A DNA stretch of 64,000 nt from contig WHTI01000002.1 of assembly GCA_009377815.1 (NCBI GenBank), positions 28,030 to 92,029 on the forward strand, written 5' to 3'. The stretch's first letter is position 1; each line of letters begins with the position of its first letter. Shown here piece by piece: positions 1 through 9,853 of the stretch. The position numbers and the translations under genes are program-made. The notes under the pieces were generated by a model. It was given only the letters and a program-made list of their open reading frames with translations, had not been told where the DNA came from and ran no database searches. The stretch is from Actinomycetota bacterium (GTDB lineage Bacteria; Actinomycetota; CADDZG01; WHSQ01).

Positions 1-331
1 TGTCCAATGCGTTCAGGGCCTGTAACCCCTCCACCAGATAGAAGGCAGCCGTCTTCTCCTCCATTGCCAAGCTTCGGCATTGTGAAGACGTGAGTGGCGC
101 CCGTGACCCGGCTTCTGGCATCCATCTTCCCTGGTCGGTGGCCCTAGACGCTAACTTTCTAGGAGCTGAAATTATGTCAACTGCCGAGTTGTTTTGCTTG
201 CAGGAATCATGTCGACCAATAGTCGATGGCCGGCCGCATCCCATTGATAGTCGGATTCTCTAGGTTCCCACACACCCCGTGAGGGCATCAGTCGGCCACG
301 CCCTAAAGACCTCCCAGATCGGGTTCGGTGC

Positions 332-1429
332 CTATGCGCCTGCTCCGTTACTTCGATTCCCATGACCGGCCGATGAGAACAGGTCCAACGCGATCGGGAT
401 CTGATTCAAAGAGGCTGGTCGGATCAGGGGCAATTTGACTCCGGCTCTCCGGTACTGGTCGACCCTTGCTTTCACATCTCGTGGCGCCCCGCTTGCCGTG
501 AGTCCCTCAACGAATCGGTCAGGGATGGCCTTTACGAGTGCAGCTTCCCCCCCCGTTTCATAGGCAGCTTCCAGCCGAGAAATATCGTCCTCCGTTATGG
601 TGGGCTCGCCGACTCGCATTCTTGGCCGAACGACGAAAGGAAGTTGAACTGGGTTGAAGTTAGTGGCAATCTCCCACCTGATTGCATCAAATGCAGCGTC
701 CTTGTCTTCTGAGATTGAGCAGTTCACCAGCTGAGCGACTTCGAACTCATCCCAATCGCGTCCGTTCCTCGTTACGGCTTGACGGAGAATCGAGATTGCA
801 TTTGCCGAATACTCAGGTGAGGAGATTGAAGTCAGAACGACTCCATCGCCTATCGCCGCTGCAAGTTCAAGGCCGGTTCGACTGATGGCGGGAATCAGGA
901 TCTTCGCTTCCTTGAACCGAGGCTCATAGCCAAGCCCGACCTTGTTGAGTTTGACGAACTGGCCGTCGTAGGTCACTTCTTCCCCTGTCAGAAGAAGCCG
1001 AATAGTCTCCACCCATTCCGTGAGTGTTCCTGGTGGGTCAAGATGGGGGAGCGAGTGTTTGACTGCGTGAGATCTGGTGCAGGCGCCCACCGCGACGATT
1101 GTCCTTCCGTTGCTGATTTCGTTGAGACTCGCAATGGTTTGGGCCATCACAATCGGGCTCCTGAGACGGGCGATCATGGTGCACCCGAGTTGCATTCGGT
1201 TTGTAGAAAGGGCAAACGCCGTCATGGAGGTGGGGGCGTCTCGGAGAAGCTCGATCGTCTCGGAAAAGAAGCCGACCTCATACCCCAATCCGTCGGCTCT
1301 CGACATGTACTCGGCCATCTGTCTCGCTCCAAGTGTCCCGTCGTAGCCAGTGGCAAACCCAGTCCGCTCCACATTGCTCCTTTCATCCGCGTTCACGGAT
1401 CCCCCCTTTGGCATCGGGGCCCTTGGCAT
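332..1429 (-). CDS. LLM-class (luciferase-like, probably F420-dependent) oxidoreductase; true start probably slightly downstream of 1429
   Basis: Bacterial luciferase-like pattern (FFSETIELLRDAP, LGCTMIARLRSPIVMAQTIASLNEISNGRTIVAVGAC, EPRFKEAKILIPAISRTGLELAAAIGDGVVL). Confidence 0.85.
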   Translation of the reverse strand: MPRAPMPKGGSVNADERSNVERTGFATGYDGTLGARQMAEYMSRADGLGYEVGFFSETIELLRDAPTSMTAFALSTNRMQLGCTMIARLRSPIVMAQTIASLNEISNGRTIVAVGACTRSHAVKHSLPHLDPPGTLTEWVETIRLLLTGEEVTYDGQFVKLNKVGLGYEPRFKEAKILIPAISRTGLELAAAIGDGVVLTSISSPEYSANAISILRQAVTRNGRDWDEFEVAQLVNCSISEDKDAAFDAIRWEIATNFNPVQLPFVVRPRMRVGEPTITEDDISRLEAAYETGGEAALVKAIPDRFVEGLTASGAPRDVKARVDQYRRAGVKLPLIRPASLNQIPIALDLFSSAGHGNRSNGAGA

Positions 1430-1458
1430 CGGGGCCTATTAATAGTAATCATTAGACT

Positions 1459-2217
1459 ATGATGGAGGAAAGGGTGGCGTTCGTAACAGGTTCCGGCTCC
1501 GGACTGGGTCGCGCCGTAGGAAACCGACTTGTCTCGGATGGGTGGAAGGTCGTCGGTTTCGACCTTCATGATGACGGACCTTGGGAACTCTCCTTCCAGG
1601 GAGATGTACGCGATGCCAATGCGGTCTCAGCCGCATTGGATACCGTCAACGAGAGATTATCGACGCCGATAGGAGTTGCTCTATGCGCCGGGGTGTTCCA
1701 GCCAATGGTCGGGCCGCTTCATCAGCTGGACTTCGAAACATGGGAGAAGACAATCTCAGTCAATCTCATGGGAGCGGTCACTGTTGCGGGGTGCTGTCTT
1801 CAACGCATGGCGAAGGGAGCACTCGTATTTGTCGGATCCGCCGTTGGTAAGCATCCACAGGCCGGAGCTTCGGCATATGGCGTCTCGAAGGCGGGTGTGT
1901 CCGCGCTTTCACGCTCGATCGCAATTGAGTACGCGGGGCGGGGTATCCGTTCGAATGTCGTGAGTCCAGGCTGGATGGACACCCCCATGGCTCAGGCGAT
2001 AACCGGGGATGATAGGAGGCGGAAACGGGTTGAGGACCGTATCCCTCTTGGACATATCGCGGCTCCGGAAGAGGTTGCGAGCATCATCGCGTTTCTCTTG
2101 TCTGACAACGCCGCCCAGGTGACGGGGCAGGACTTGACCGTTGATGGAGGAGAGGGTCTGGGCTCCTTCACCTCTTCTGATGACGTAAGACGAATGTGGG
2201 GGTGGGCAGCGAAGTGA
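1459..2217 (+). CDS. SDR family NAD(P)-dependent oxidoreductase
   Basis: TGSGSGLGRAVG nucleotide-binding motif, YGVSKAG catalytic YxxxK, DGGEGLGSF C-term. Confidence 0.9.
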   Translation: MMEERVAFVTGSGSGLGRAVGNRLVSDGWKVVGFDLHDDGPWELSFQGDVRDANAVSAALDTVNERLSTPIGVALCAGVFQPMVGPLHQLDFETWEKTISVNLMGAVTVAGCCLQRMAKGALVFVGSAVGKHPQAGASAYGVSKAGVSALSRSIAIEYAGRGIRSNVVSPGWMDTPMAQAITGDDRRRKRVEDRIPLGHIAAPEEVASIIAFLLSDNAAQVTGQDLTVDGGEGLGSFTSSDDVRRMWGWAAK

Positions 2218-2279
2218 AGTCACGTCGTCTCGCTCCAAGTTGAACGCACGTACCGAGGTTCGTTGCGAGGGGAGAGTGG

Positions 2280-3308
2280 ATGAAGTTTGTTGAGGTATCT
2301 CCTGGAGTGGCCCAAGTTCGTTCGGGCCCCCTTCCAGAGCTTAGGGAAGGAGAGGGAAGGGTTCGTGTACTTGCTTGCGGGTTGTGCGGTACCGATGTGC
2401 ACCTTTTCAAGGGGATGCAACTTCCACCGAACGCGACGTACCCGGTACGCCCCGGACACGAAGTAGCTGGGATCCTCATCGAGGCGCGCGGCACGACCAG
2501 TATTGAATTGGGAAGCCTCGTAGTGCTCCACATCTTCGAGGTGTGTCAGGAGTGTGATGCTTGCCTCAGCTCGAACGAACAGAGGTGCGAGAGTCAGCGA
2601 ATTTTAGGGATTCACGCTCCCGGAGGGATGGCGGACAGCGTGACCTGGCCGCTTTCTCGAATGGTCGCGGTTGGTGACATCGACCCTCTTTCAGCAGCTC
2701 TGCTGCCCGACGCTGCAGCAACGGCACACCACGCTCTTCGTCTGGCTGATCCCGGAGACGGACCGCTCTGCGTTATCGGCGCAGGTGGCGTGGGATCAAA
2801 CGTCCTAAGGCTTTCAACGATCCTGTATCCCGAGGCAGTGTTGGTTGCGATTGTGAGGCGCCCGGAGAGTGCTCTGGCGCTTGAGAACCTCGCCAAGACG
2901 GTGATTGGTCTCGAGGGGTCGGCAAAGCAAGTCAAGAAGGTAGTTGGAGAATGTGCGGCGGTAGTCGATTTCAGCGGCAGTGCTTTGGCTGCGGCCGAGG
3001 GGGTCAGGATGCTGAAGAGAGGGGGGCGCTTGATCTTGGGCTCGGTGTCCGAAGAGCCGTTGGATATCAGGATGCCAGTGGTTGGGGTGGTTTCGAGAGA
3101 GCTCGACATCATGGGCTGCTATGGATCGACTATGAAGGATCTTCGAACCGTCTGCTCTCTGGCTGAATCAGGATCTTTCGATGTCGGTTCCTCAGTATCG
3201 TCGGTGATCGATCTTGCCTCCGTCCCTAATGTTCTGAGGGCCCACGCGGAAGGCTCAGCAGCTGGAGGTCGGGCTGTGATCGTTCCTGATCAGGTATCAT
3301 CAGTGTAA
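2280..3308 (+). CDS. Zinc-binding alcohol dehydrogenase (MDR family)
   Basis: CGLCGTDVHLFKG, GHEVAG, ECDACLSSNEQRC structural Zn site, GAGGVGSN Rossmann motif. Confidence 0.9.
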   Translation: MKFVEVSPGVAQVRSGPLPELREGEGRVRVLACGLCGTDVHLFKGMQLPPNATYPVRPGHEVAGILIEARGTTSIELGSLVVLHIFEVCQECDACLSSNEQRCESQRILGIHAPGGMADSVTWPLSRMVAVGDIDPLSAALLPDAAATAHHALRLADPGDGPLCVIGAGGVGSNVLRLSTILYPEAVLVAIVRRPESALALENLAKTVIGLEGSAKQVKKVVGECAAVVDFSGSALAAAEGVRMLKRGGRLILGSVSEEPLDIRMPVVGVVSRELDIMGCYGSTMKDLRTVCSLAESGSFDVGSSVSSVIDLASVPNVLRAHAEGSAAGGRAVIVPDQVSSV

Positions 3309-3336
3309 TCAATCCCCCCGAAGCCGGAGGACCTCA

Positions 3337-4122
3337 ATGGGCGAGCACATCCTGTACATGGTGGACCGCAGTGTCGCCACAATCACGATCAATCGTCCGA
3401 GGGCATACAACGCCTTCAATAGCGAGACATTGTCGAAGATGACAGAAGCATTTCACGCTGCTGGAGGCGACCGGAACGTCGGAGTTATTGTCCTCACGGG
3501 GGCGGGGGACAAGGCATTCTGCGCGGGGGGGGACGTCAACTGGGAGAAGGAAGGCGGCCTGGTTGACGGACAGGCCGAACATGAGATGAAGGTGCTGTAT
3601 GAATCGATGAGAGCCACCCTCAAGCCCGTAATCGCTCGGATCAATGGTTACTGTATCGGCGGCGGTCACCACCTAGCTTACTTCTGCGACCTATCGATAG
3701 CTGCGGACCACGCGATCTTTGGTCAAAACGGTCCGCGCGTCGCAAGCCCCGCTCAGGGTTGGCTCGTCTCCTACCTTGTGAGAGTGGTGGGGGCGAAGCG
3801 CGCGAGGGAAATGTGGATGCTTTGCAGACGCTATCCAGCCGCCAAGGCTCTCGAATGGGGACTTGTTAACGCGGTCGTTTCGCCGGAGGAACTCGATGCG
3901 GAGGTGAGAAAGTGGTGCGATGAAATTCTGGCGCTTAGCCCTACGGCGCTGAAGGTGCTGAAGCGGTCCTTTGACGAGGAGTATTCGTCACTAAGGGAAG
4001 CCCAGGACAATCACGACTTCCTTGATGAGATCAATCCGGATTTCTACAAAGACGGCGAGCAGCAGGAAGGTGCTGCGGCATTTCTCGAGAAGAGGATTCC
4101 TGATTTCTCCCGTTGGCGGTGA
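3337..4122 (+). CDS. Crotonase-fold enzyme, BadI/MenB-like (candidate 2-ketocyclohexanecarboxyl-CoA hydrolase-type ring hydrolase)
   Basis: INRPRAYNAFNSET, LTGAGDKAFCAGGD, YCIGGGHHLAYFCDLSIAADHAIFGQNGPRV, EGAAAFLEKRIPDFSRWR; pattern resembles BadI/MenB. Confidence 0.8.
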   Translation: MGEHILYMVDRSVATITINRPRAYNAFNSETLSKMTEAFHAAGGDRNVGVIVLTGAGDKAFCAGGDVNWEKEGGLVDGQAEHEMKVLYESMRATLKPVIARINGYCIGGGHHLAYFCDLSIAADHAIFGQNGPRVASPAQGWLVSYLVRVVGAKRAREMWMLCRRYPAAKALEWGLVNAVVSPEELDAEVRKWCDEILALSPTALKVLKRSFDEEYSSLREAQDNHDFLDEINPDFYKDGEQQEGAAAFLEKRIPDFSRWR

Positions 4123-4337
4123 GAAAGCTGTACGTGGCATGATGGCAGCATTCTTGGATCTTGCGTTTCGTCGGTGCTCCCTGTCCTCTGACTTCTTGCA
4201 AGCCGCGTCGCTGATCAACCGCGGGGTCTTAAACCCCTCCGCGCCGCTCGCTGCGCGTGTCATAGCCAACTGGTAGTTGACGTTCAACCTCAGTCTTGCT
4301 AAATTTTCGCTTGAGTATAATGAGTATAAGGATGCCA

Positions 4338-5480
4338 ATGAACATAGAGGTGAGCGAAGAGCAGATCGCCTTTCGCAAGAGCGTTAGGGATTTTGCCGAA
4401 CAAGAGATTGCCCCGTTCTCAGCCGAGTGGGACCGGAGCGAGCAGATGGATCGCTCAATCGTGAAGAAGCTGGCGAGCGTAGGTCTTCTTGGCGGCACTC
4501 TCCCTGAATGCTACGGCGGTATGGGCATGGATAACATGTCCTATTGCCTCATGATTGAGGAACTAGGTCGGGCAGACTCCTCCGTTCGTGGTGTTGTCTC
4601 AGTGAACGTAGGGCTTGTCGGGAAGACAATACTCAGATGGGGAACGGAGAGTCAGAAGGAGCAGTGGTTGCCGAGCCTTTGCTCGGGTGATGGGATCGGA
4701 TGCTACGGGTTGACGGAACCGGATGCTGGATCTGATGCTGCGGCTCTACGAACTAGAGCAGAGAGGGTCGGGGGAGACTGGAGACTCAATGGGTCCAAGA
4801 TGTTCATCACAAACGGAACATGGGCTTCATTTGCGCTGATCTTTGCGCGCACCGGCTCTGAAGAGATTTCCGCGTTTCTCGTGCCTACCGAATCTCCTGG
4901 GTTCTCTGCCAGGCCGATTATGGGCAAACTTGGTCTGCGAGCAGCCGATACGGCTGAATTAACGCTTTCGGATGTATTGGTTGCGGACGAGAACAGGCTG
5001 GGAGAAGTAGGTGAGGGTCTCCGAGTGGCCATGTCCGCGCTAGATAACGGAAGGATGTCACTCTCCGCGGGCTGCGTCGGTCTAGGGCAAGCTTGCCTTG
5101 AGGCTAGCCTCTCCTATGCTGGCGAAAGAAGGGCTTTCGGGAAACCCATCGCTGGATTCCAACTGATCCAGGAGTTGATAGCTGAGATGGCGATGGATAT
5201 CGATGCATCGCGATTGCTCACTTGGCGGGTGGCCGCACTTGCGGATGAGGGGAAGCCCCACAAACTCGAATCGTCATTTGCCAAACTGTTTGCCAGCGAG
5301 GCTGCAGTGAAGGCGTCCAATAACGCGCTGCAGATCTACGGCGGCTACGGGTACATAGATGAGTACCCAGTGGGACGGTTGATGCGAGACGCAAGAGTCA
5401 CCACCCTTTATGAGGGGACGAGCCAGATGCAGAAGCTGATAATCGGCAGAGCCTTGACGGGCCAGTCCGCATTCTCTTAG
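4338..5480 (+). CDS. Acyl-CoA dehydrogenase
   Basis: ORF 4296-5480; start at MNIEVSEEQ likely. GCYGLTEPDAGSDA, MFITNG, LQIYGGYGYIDEYPVGRLMRDARVTTLYEGTSQMQKLIIGR. Confidence 0.93.
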   Translation: MNIEVSEEQIAFRKSVRDFAEQEIAPFSAEWDRSEQMDRSIVKKLASVGLLGGTLPECYGGMGMDNMSYCLMIEELGRADSSVRGVVSVNVGLVGKTILRWGTESQKEQWLPSLCSGDGIGCYGLTEPDAGSDAAALRTRAERVGGDWRLNGSKMFITNGTWASFALIFARTGSEEISAFLVPTESPGFSARPIMGKLGLRAADTAELTLSDVLVADENRLGEVGEGLRVAMSALDNGRMSLSAGCVGLGQACLEASLSYAGERRAFGKPIAGFQLIQELIAEMAMDIDASRLLTWRVAALADEGKPHKLESSFAKLFASEAAVKASNNALQIYGGYGYIDEYPVGRLMRDARVTTLYEGTSQMQKLIIGRALTGQSAFS

Positions 5481-5512
5481 CCAGCCAAGTGTCATCCGCA
5501 GATCCCTCGAGT

Positions 5513-6685
5513 TCACGCGAGCTCGAGGATTACCACGCTTGCTACCGCTCCAGGTCCGCCGAGGGTATGGGCGAGTCCACGTTCGGCGCTGGTGACCTGA
5601 TGACCTAGTGCGCGACCTTGAAGCTGCATCGTGACCTCAAAGATCATCCGACAGCCGGTTGCTCCCACAGGATGTCCGAAGCTCTTCAAGCCGCCGGAGG
5701 GGTTCACGGGCAACTCTCCATCAGATGCAGTGAGGCCACCCTTCACGAGGTCCACAGCAGTTCCACTTTCGCACAACTGAAGGTCTTGCATGTTGAGCAG
5801 TTCAGTAATGGTGAAGCAATCGTGACATTCCAGGAAGTCGATCTCTTTGCGTGGATCAGAGATACCCGCCGTACGGTATGCGCGCTTGGCCGCTTCAACT
5901 GTTGCGGGGAAACCCAGATAGGTCGATGCTTGATCGAACTGTGGGTAGGCTGTCGCTGTAACGGTCTCACACGCACTTACCAGTACTCCAGGGTGTGGAG
6001 AATGCAGTCTCTTAGCAGCAGCCGCGCTGGCGAGCACGATGGCAGAGGCACCATCCGATGTTGGGCAACAGTCGAATCGACGTAGAGGCGAGGAGATGCT
6101 GGGTGCTTGCATCGCCTCATCCATGGAAATCTCCCGTCTGAAATGCGCTTTTGGATGCCTCGCTCCGTTCTTGTGGTTCTTCACCGCGACGCGCGCAAGG
6201 TCTTCCTCGCTCCATCCCCATACGTGGAAGGCGCGTGTTGCAGCCAGAGCGAATAGCCCGGGGGACGAAGGACGCATCCTTGCTGGATCCATCGGAATGA
6301 TCGGAGGCAGTCCCGTCGCAGGATTGTCGGATAACTTCTCTACCCCACATACCAGGACCAGATCGTATGCTCCTGCGGCGATTGCGAAACATGCGTTTCG
6401 GAAGGCATCCATTCCAGACGCGCAGTAGTTCTCTACGCGCGTGATCGGGATCTGGTGAATACCAAGGGCGTCCGCCATGGAGGCCCCCCCCACTCCGGAG
6501 GTGGAATAGTAATTGCCGATCCACGCCGCCTCAATGTCTTTCCGATCCACTCCAGCATCGTTTAGGGCTTCGGCTGCCGCTTCTCGGAGAAGGTCGGCCG
6601 GGCCTAATCTCCAGCGTTCACCGAACGTAGTGCATCCAACTCCGGCAACGGCAACCCGCCCATTTACCCACGCCCTAGCGCTCAC
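5513..6685 (-). CDS. SCP2/archaeal-type thiolase (acetyl-CoA acetyltransferase family)
   Basis: VENYCASGMDAFRNA nucleophile Cys region, ECHDCFTITELL, NPSGGLKSFGHPVGATGCRM. Confidence 0.88.
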   Translation of the reverse strand: MSARAWVNGRVAVAGVGCTTFGERWRLGPADLLREAAAEALNDAGVDRKDIEAAWIGNYYSTSGVGGASMADALGIHQIPITRVENYCASGMDAFRNACFAIAAGAYDLVLVCGVEKLSDNPATGLPPIIPMDPARMRPSSPGLFALAATRAFHVWGWSEEDLARVAVKNHKNGARHPKAHFRREISMDEAMQAPSISSPLRRFDCCPTSDGASAIVLASAAAAKRLHSPHPGVLVSACETVTATAYPQFDQASTYLGFPATVEAAKRAYRTAGISDPRKEIDFLECHDCFTITELLNMQDLQLCESGTAVDLVKGGLTASDGELPVNPSGGLKSFGHPVGATGCRMIFEVTMQLQGRALGHQVTSAERGLAHTLGGPGAVASVVILELA

Positions 6686-8087
6686 GGCTGTGCTTTTCCT
6701 GCTCTTGAATTGTGGGGGATTCAGAAGAACTCAGTATTTCGGATTTCCACACGTAAGGCGTTTCCGAGGTATTTCTCGACGCCTTTCGAAGCACCAACCG
6801 CACCTTTGCCCCCACATACGCCACTCCGTCGTTGACTACGGACGTGAACATTCGTGTGCCGTCTTCAAGATCGATAACGCATCGGGCGGTTCCTGTATCG
6901 TCGTAGGTGCCATCCTCGATGTGATCTTGTGTGAAGGTGTAGACGGTTCCGGCGTCGCCGCTCCGCTTGTGGATGATCTCTTCGCTCCCACATCTGACAC
7001 AGAGCGTGGATGGTGGATAGCTCCTCTTGTGGCACTGCGCGCACTCACCGCTGGTGCGTCTGAGTATCGCCTTAGAGTCTCTCCAGTATTGAAGTGCATT
7101 GAAGTCTGAGGATGATCTCGCCGCGGAGCTAGGACGCGAAGATCGAGTTGGAGCCCCAGAAAGACTTGATGCTTCGAGTTGCTGGGCCAACCGCGGGCCA
7201 GGGAATGGTGCTTCCATGATGATTGCGACCGCGCTGACCCCGTCTCCGACAGTTGTCAGAAGAAGATGCCCCCCTTCAGTGCCTTTCTCAAGAAGCCCAA
7301 TGAGCCTGAGAAGTGGCGTAACCGTCCCCGCTTGGAGCAGCTCAGTGTGAGATTCCAGATAGACCTGATCTCGAAGCAGAGACAGAGCGCGGCCCGCCTT
7401 GAGGCAGGCCGTTGGTGAGGCGTTCCCGAGTGAGAAGAGCTCTATGTCGTCCACGTTGGTTCCCGTCTCGGCGACGACTTGCCGACAGAACTCCTGAAGG
7501 GACCCATCAAGAGCTGATTCGAGTTCAACCCGCGAATACCATTGCGGATCCGCAACTCCTTGATGATTCGAGCTCGCGGGACTTACTTCCGACCATGAAC
7601 GGGCGGCCTCGATCCTGGCGTAGCCCTGGTGGTCAAGGAGGATTGCCACCCCGATTGCAGAGTTTCCTCCCGGGGAGGATGCCGATGCTCTCCCATCATG
7701 ACTAGCAATCAGGAGTCCCTGAGATGTAGGCTGCCGGCTCATCATGAGGGCTGCTGCCTCAATAGCCTGGTGGGGGGCTCGCGCCGAAGGCACTATATGT
7801 AGGACGCTCACTCCTTGGTCCAAGTCGAGGGCGTCGATGATCACACCTAATGAGGATGGTTGGTGAGACTGGCCCTCCAGAACAAGGATGAGTACTTGGA
7901 TCTTCGGCGGACTATCCAGCCCGTTGAGGCAACGACGGGCAGCCTCCACCCCCAGCGTCAGAGCATCCTCATCCTCATCGCAAGACGCGAGAGCCCCTTT
8001 GGTTTGCTGTCCAGATTGGTTGACTTGAGGTGAATCGGATCGACCACAAGGAAGATAAAGTCCTATACTCCTGATTTTGGTGACCAA
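6675..8087 (-). CDS. Fusion of HMG-CoA-synthase-like (thiolase-fold) domain and C-terminal Zn-ribbon/OB-fold DUF35 domain
   Basis: N-term IRSIGLYLPCGR as in HMGCS-like proteins; C-term CAQCHKRSYPPSTLCVRCGSEE Zn ribbon then GTVYTFTQDHIEDGTYDDTGTARCVIDLEDGTRMFTSVVN OB-fold; overlaps the thiolase gene by 11 bp. Confidence 0.8.
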   Translation of the reverse strand: MVTKIRSIGLYLPCGRSDSPQVNQSGQQTKGALASCDEDEDALTLGVEAARRCLNGLDSPPKIQVLILVLEGQSHQPSSLGVIIDALDLDQGVSVLHIVPSARAPHQAIEAAALMMSRQPTSQGLLIASHDGRASASSPGGNSAIGVAILLDHQGYARIEAARSWSEVSPASSNHQGVADPQWYSRVELESALDGSLQEFCRQVVAETGTNVDDIELFSLGNASPTACLKAGRALSLLRDQVYLESHTELLQAGTVTPLLRLIGLLEKGTEGGHLLLTTVGDGVSAVAIIMEAPFPGPRLAQQLEASSLSGAPTRSSRPSSAARSSSDFNALQYWRDSKAILRRTSGECAQCHKRSYPPSTLCVRCGSEEIIHKRSGDAGTVYTFTQDHIEDGTYDDTGTARCVIDLEDGTRMFTSVVNDGVAYVGAKVRLVLRKASRNTSETPYVWKSEILSSSESPTIQEQEKHSRER

Positions 8088-8175
8088 ACCGCGTTACCTC
8101 CGTTTGTCGTGTCAGGTCAGAAAGGGAAGCAGGCCTAGTGTCTGGGACGCCTCCAGATTTCGAATCGAAGAGGGG

Positions 8176-8937
8176 ATGGAACTGAAGATGCCCAATGAGA
8201 AGCCAAGGTCTCGGCTGCCCAAGGCGTCAGATATCTTGGCAGACCAGATTAGGGGCAGGATCCTCGGAGACGGGTTGACGCCAGGGACCAGCCTTCCCTC
8301 TGAGGTCGACCTGATCGAGGAATCTGAGTTCAGCAGGAGTACCGTTCGTGAGGCTCTGAGGCTCCTGGAGGCTGAGGGTCTTATCGAGATTCGAAGAGGC
8401 CCACGAGGCGGTATCAAGGTTCGCCATCCGGATGCAGGCCACGTGGGCCGTTCTCTGGCGCTAATGATGACGCTTTCACAAGCACCCCTGTGGCAGCTGT
8501 TTGAGTTCCGGATGATCGTGGAGCCGGAGGCTGCAGCGGCCGCTGCGGTGCGACTCACCCCCAAGGAACGCAAGGAAGTTCTCAAAGCAATCGACGAGGA
8601 TATGGACATTGTTGAGTTTCACCGACAGATTGGTATCTGGTCCGGTAACGAAATGATGAATGTCGTTCTCGCCGCCGTTCACGACGTTGTGCGATGGCAC
8701 GTCCTCCGAGAGGCTCTCACGGAGGAGGACGTCGCCGCAACGAAGGCGGTGCACATAAAGATTGCTCGAGCTATTGCCGAGGGAAAAGGGCGCCTCGCCG
8801 CCACCCACATGCGTAAGCATCTTGAGAGTTTCCAGCGCCTGATGAAGGAGCAAGGCCGGCTTGACAAACCGATTGTTCCTAGGCAGACCTGGCAAAGGTC
8901 GTCCTCGGGAGCTCATTCCGACGGGCACCCGTACTGA
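8176..8937 (+). CDS. GntR/FadR-family (FCD) transcriptional regulator
   Basis: ILADQIRGRILGDGLTPGTSLPSEVDLIEESEFSRSTVREALRLLEAEGLIEIRRGPRGGIKV wHTH; FRMIVEPEAAAAAA FCD domain; ORF 8077-8937, probable start at 8176. Confidence 0.9.
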   Translation: MELKMPNEKPRSRLPKASDILADQIRGRILGDGLTPGTSLPSEVDLIEESEFSRSTVREALRLLEAEGLIEIRRGPRGGIKVRHPDAGHVGRSLALMMTLSQAPLWQLFEFRMIVEPEAAAAAAVRLTPKERKEVLKAIDEDMDIVEFHRQIGIWSGNEMMNVVLAAVHDVVRWHVLREALTEEDVAATKAVHIKIARAIAEGKGRLAATHMRKHLESFQRLMKEQGRLDKPIVPRQTWQRSSSGAHSDGHPY

Positions 8938-9035
8938 CTCGCTCCTGTTGGATTTGATGTTCCCCAATTGCTCCCACCCTCCTAGAATAGTAGATTCATC
9001 ATAAAGATTTGATGAATCTGGCACAAGGAGAAGGT

Positions 9036-9845
9036 ATGCAGCTCTCTGGGAAGTCCGCCATCGTTACGGGCGCTGGGGGAGGGATAGGGCAGGCTGTTGC
9101 TGAGGCTTATGGACGAGCGGGAGCATCCATTATTGTCAACGATATCTCGAAGGAAGCGGCGCACGAAACTGCGATGAAGGTCGAAGCAGTTGGAGCGAGA
9201 GCAGTTGTGATCCTTGGTCCCGTGGGTGACGAACTTGTTGCTCAGTCTTTAACCGAAGCGGCCGTAAGCGAGTTCGGTCATCTGGACATCCTTGTCAACA
9301 CCGCAGGAATTGTTCGCGACCGGATGATCCACAACATGGAGTTTGAGGAACTCGTTGACGTATTGACCGTTCATCTAATTGGCACATGGTGCAATTGCCG
9401 TGCCGCTCTCCGGCATTGGCGTCCGCTCATTAAGCAGGAAGATGCGGTCTTGGATCCGGCCAATGCTCGTTTCCGCAAGATCATAAACGTTACGTCCCTT
9501 TCCGGTCTCCGTGGGAACGCCGGGCAATCGAACTACGCGGCCGCTAAGGCGGGGATAGTAGGGCTGACAAAGACTTTGGCGCGAGAAGCAGGACCTCTTC
9601 GAGTGAACGTGAATGCCATCGCCCCCCTTGCTCGAACGGCTATGACAGAGAGTAATGACTATGGTCTCCATCTTCCCCCGGGTCCACCGCGGGAGGCATT
9701 CCTTAAAGCACGACTGGAACGGTCCGCCCTTCGCTGGATCGCAGAACCCGATCAGGTGACAGGCGCTTTCCTCTTCTTCGCATCGCCTGCATCGGACTAC
9801 ATCACTGGTCAGGTCTTGAACGTTGATGGAGGCGCAAACATCTGA
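9036..9845 (+). CDS. SDR family NAD(P)-dependent oxidoreductase
   Basis: MQLSGKSAIVTGAGGGIGQAVAEAYG, NTAGIVRDRM, YAAAKAG, TGQVLNVDGG; AAGGAG-like RBS before ATG 9036. Confidence 0.92.
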   Translation: MQLSGKSAIVTGAGGGIGQAVAEAYGRAGASIIVNDISKEAAHETAMKVEAVGARAVVILGPVGDELVAQSLTEAAVSEFGHLDILVNTAGIVRDRMIHNMEFEELVDVLTVHLIGTWCNCRAALRHWRPLIKQEDAVLDPANARFRKIINVTSLSGLRGNAGQSNYAAAKAGIVGLTKTLAREAGPLRVNVNAIAPLARTAMTESNDYGLHLPPGPPREAFLKARLERSALRWIAEPDQVTGAFLFFASPASDYITGQVLNVDGGANI

Positions 9846-9853
9846 AACCTCCC

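Noticed and set aside
1-64. Possible minus-strand start of a regulator (MEEKTAAFYLVEGLQALNALD)
   Set aside because: Only about 21 codons in the window; too short to support a call.
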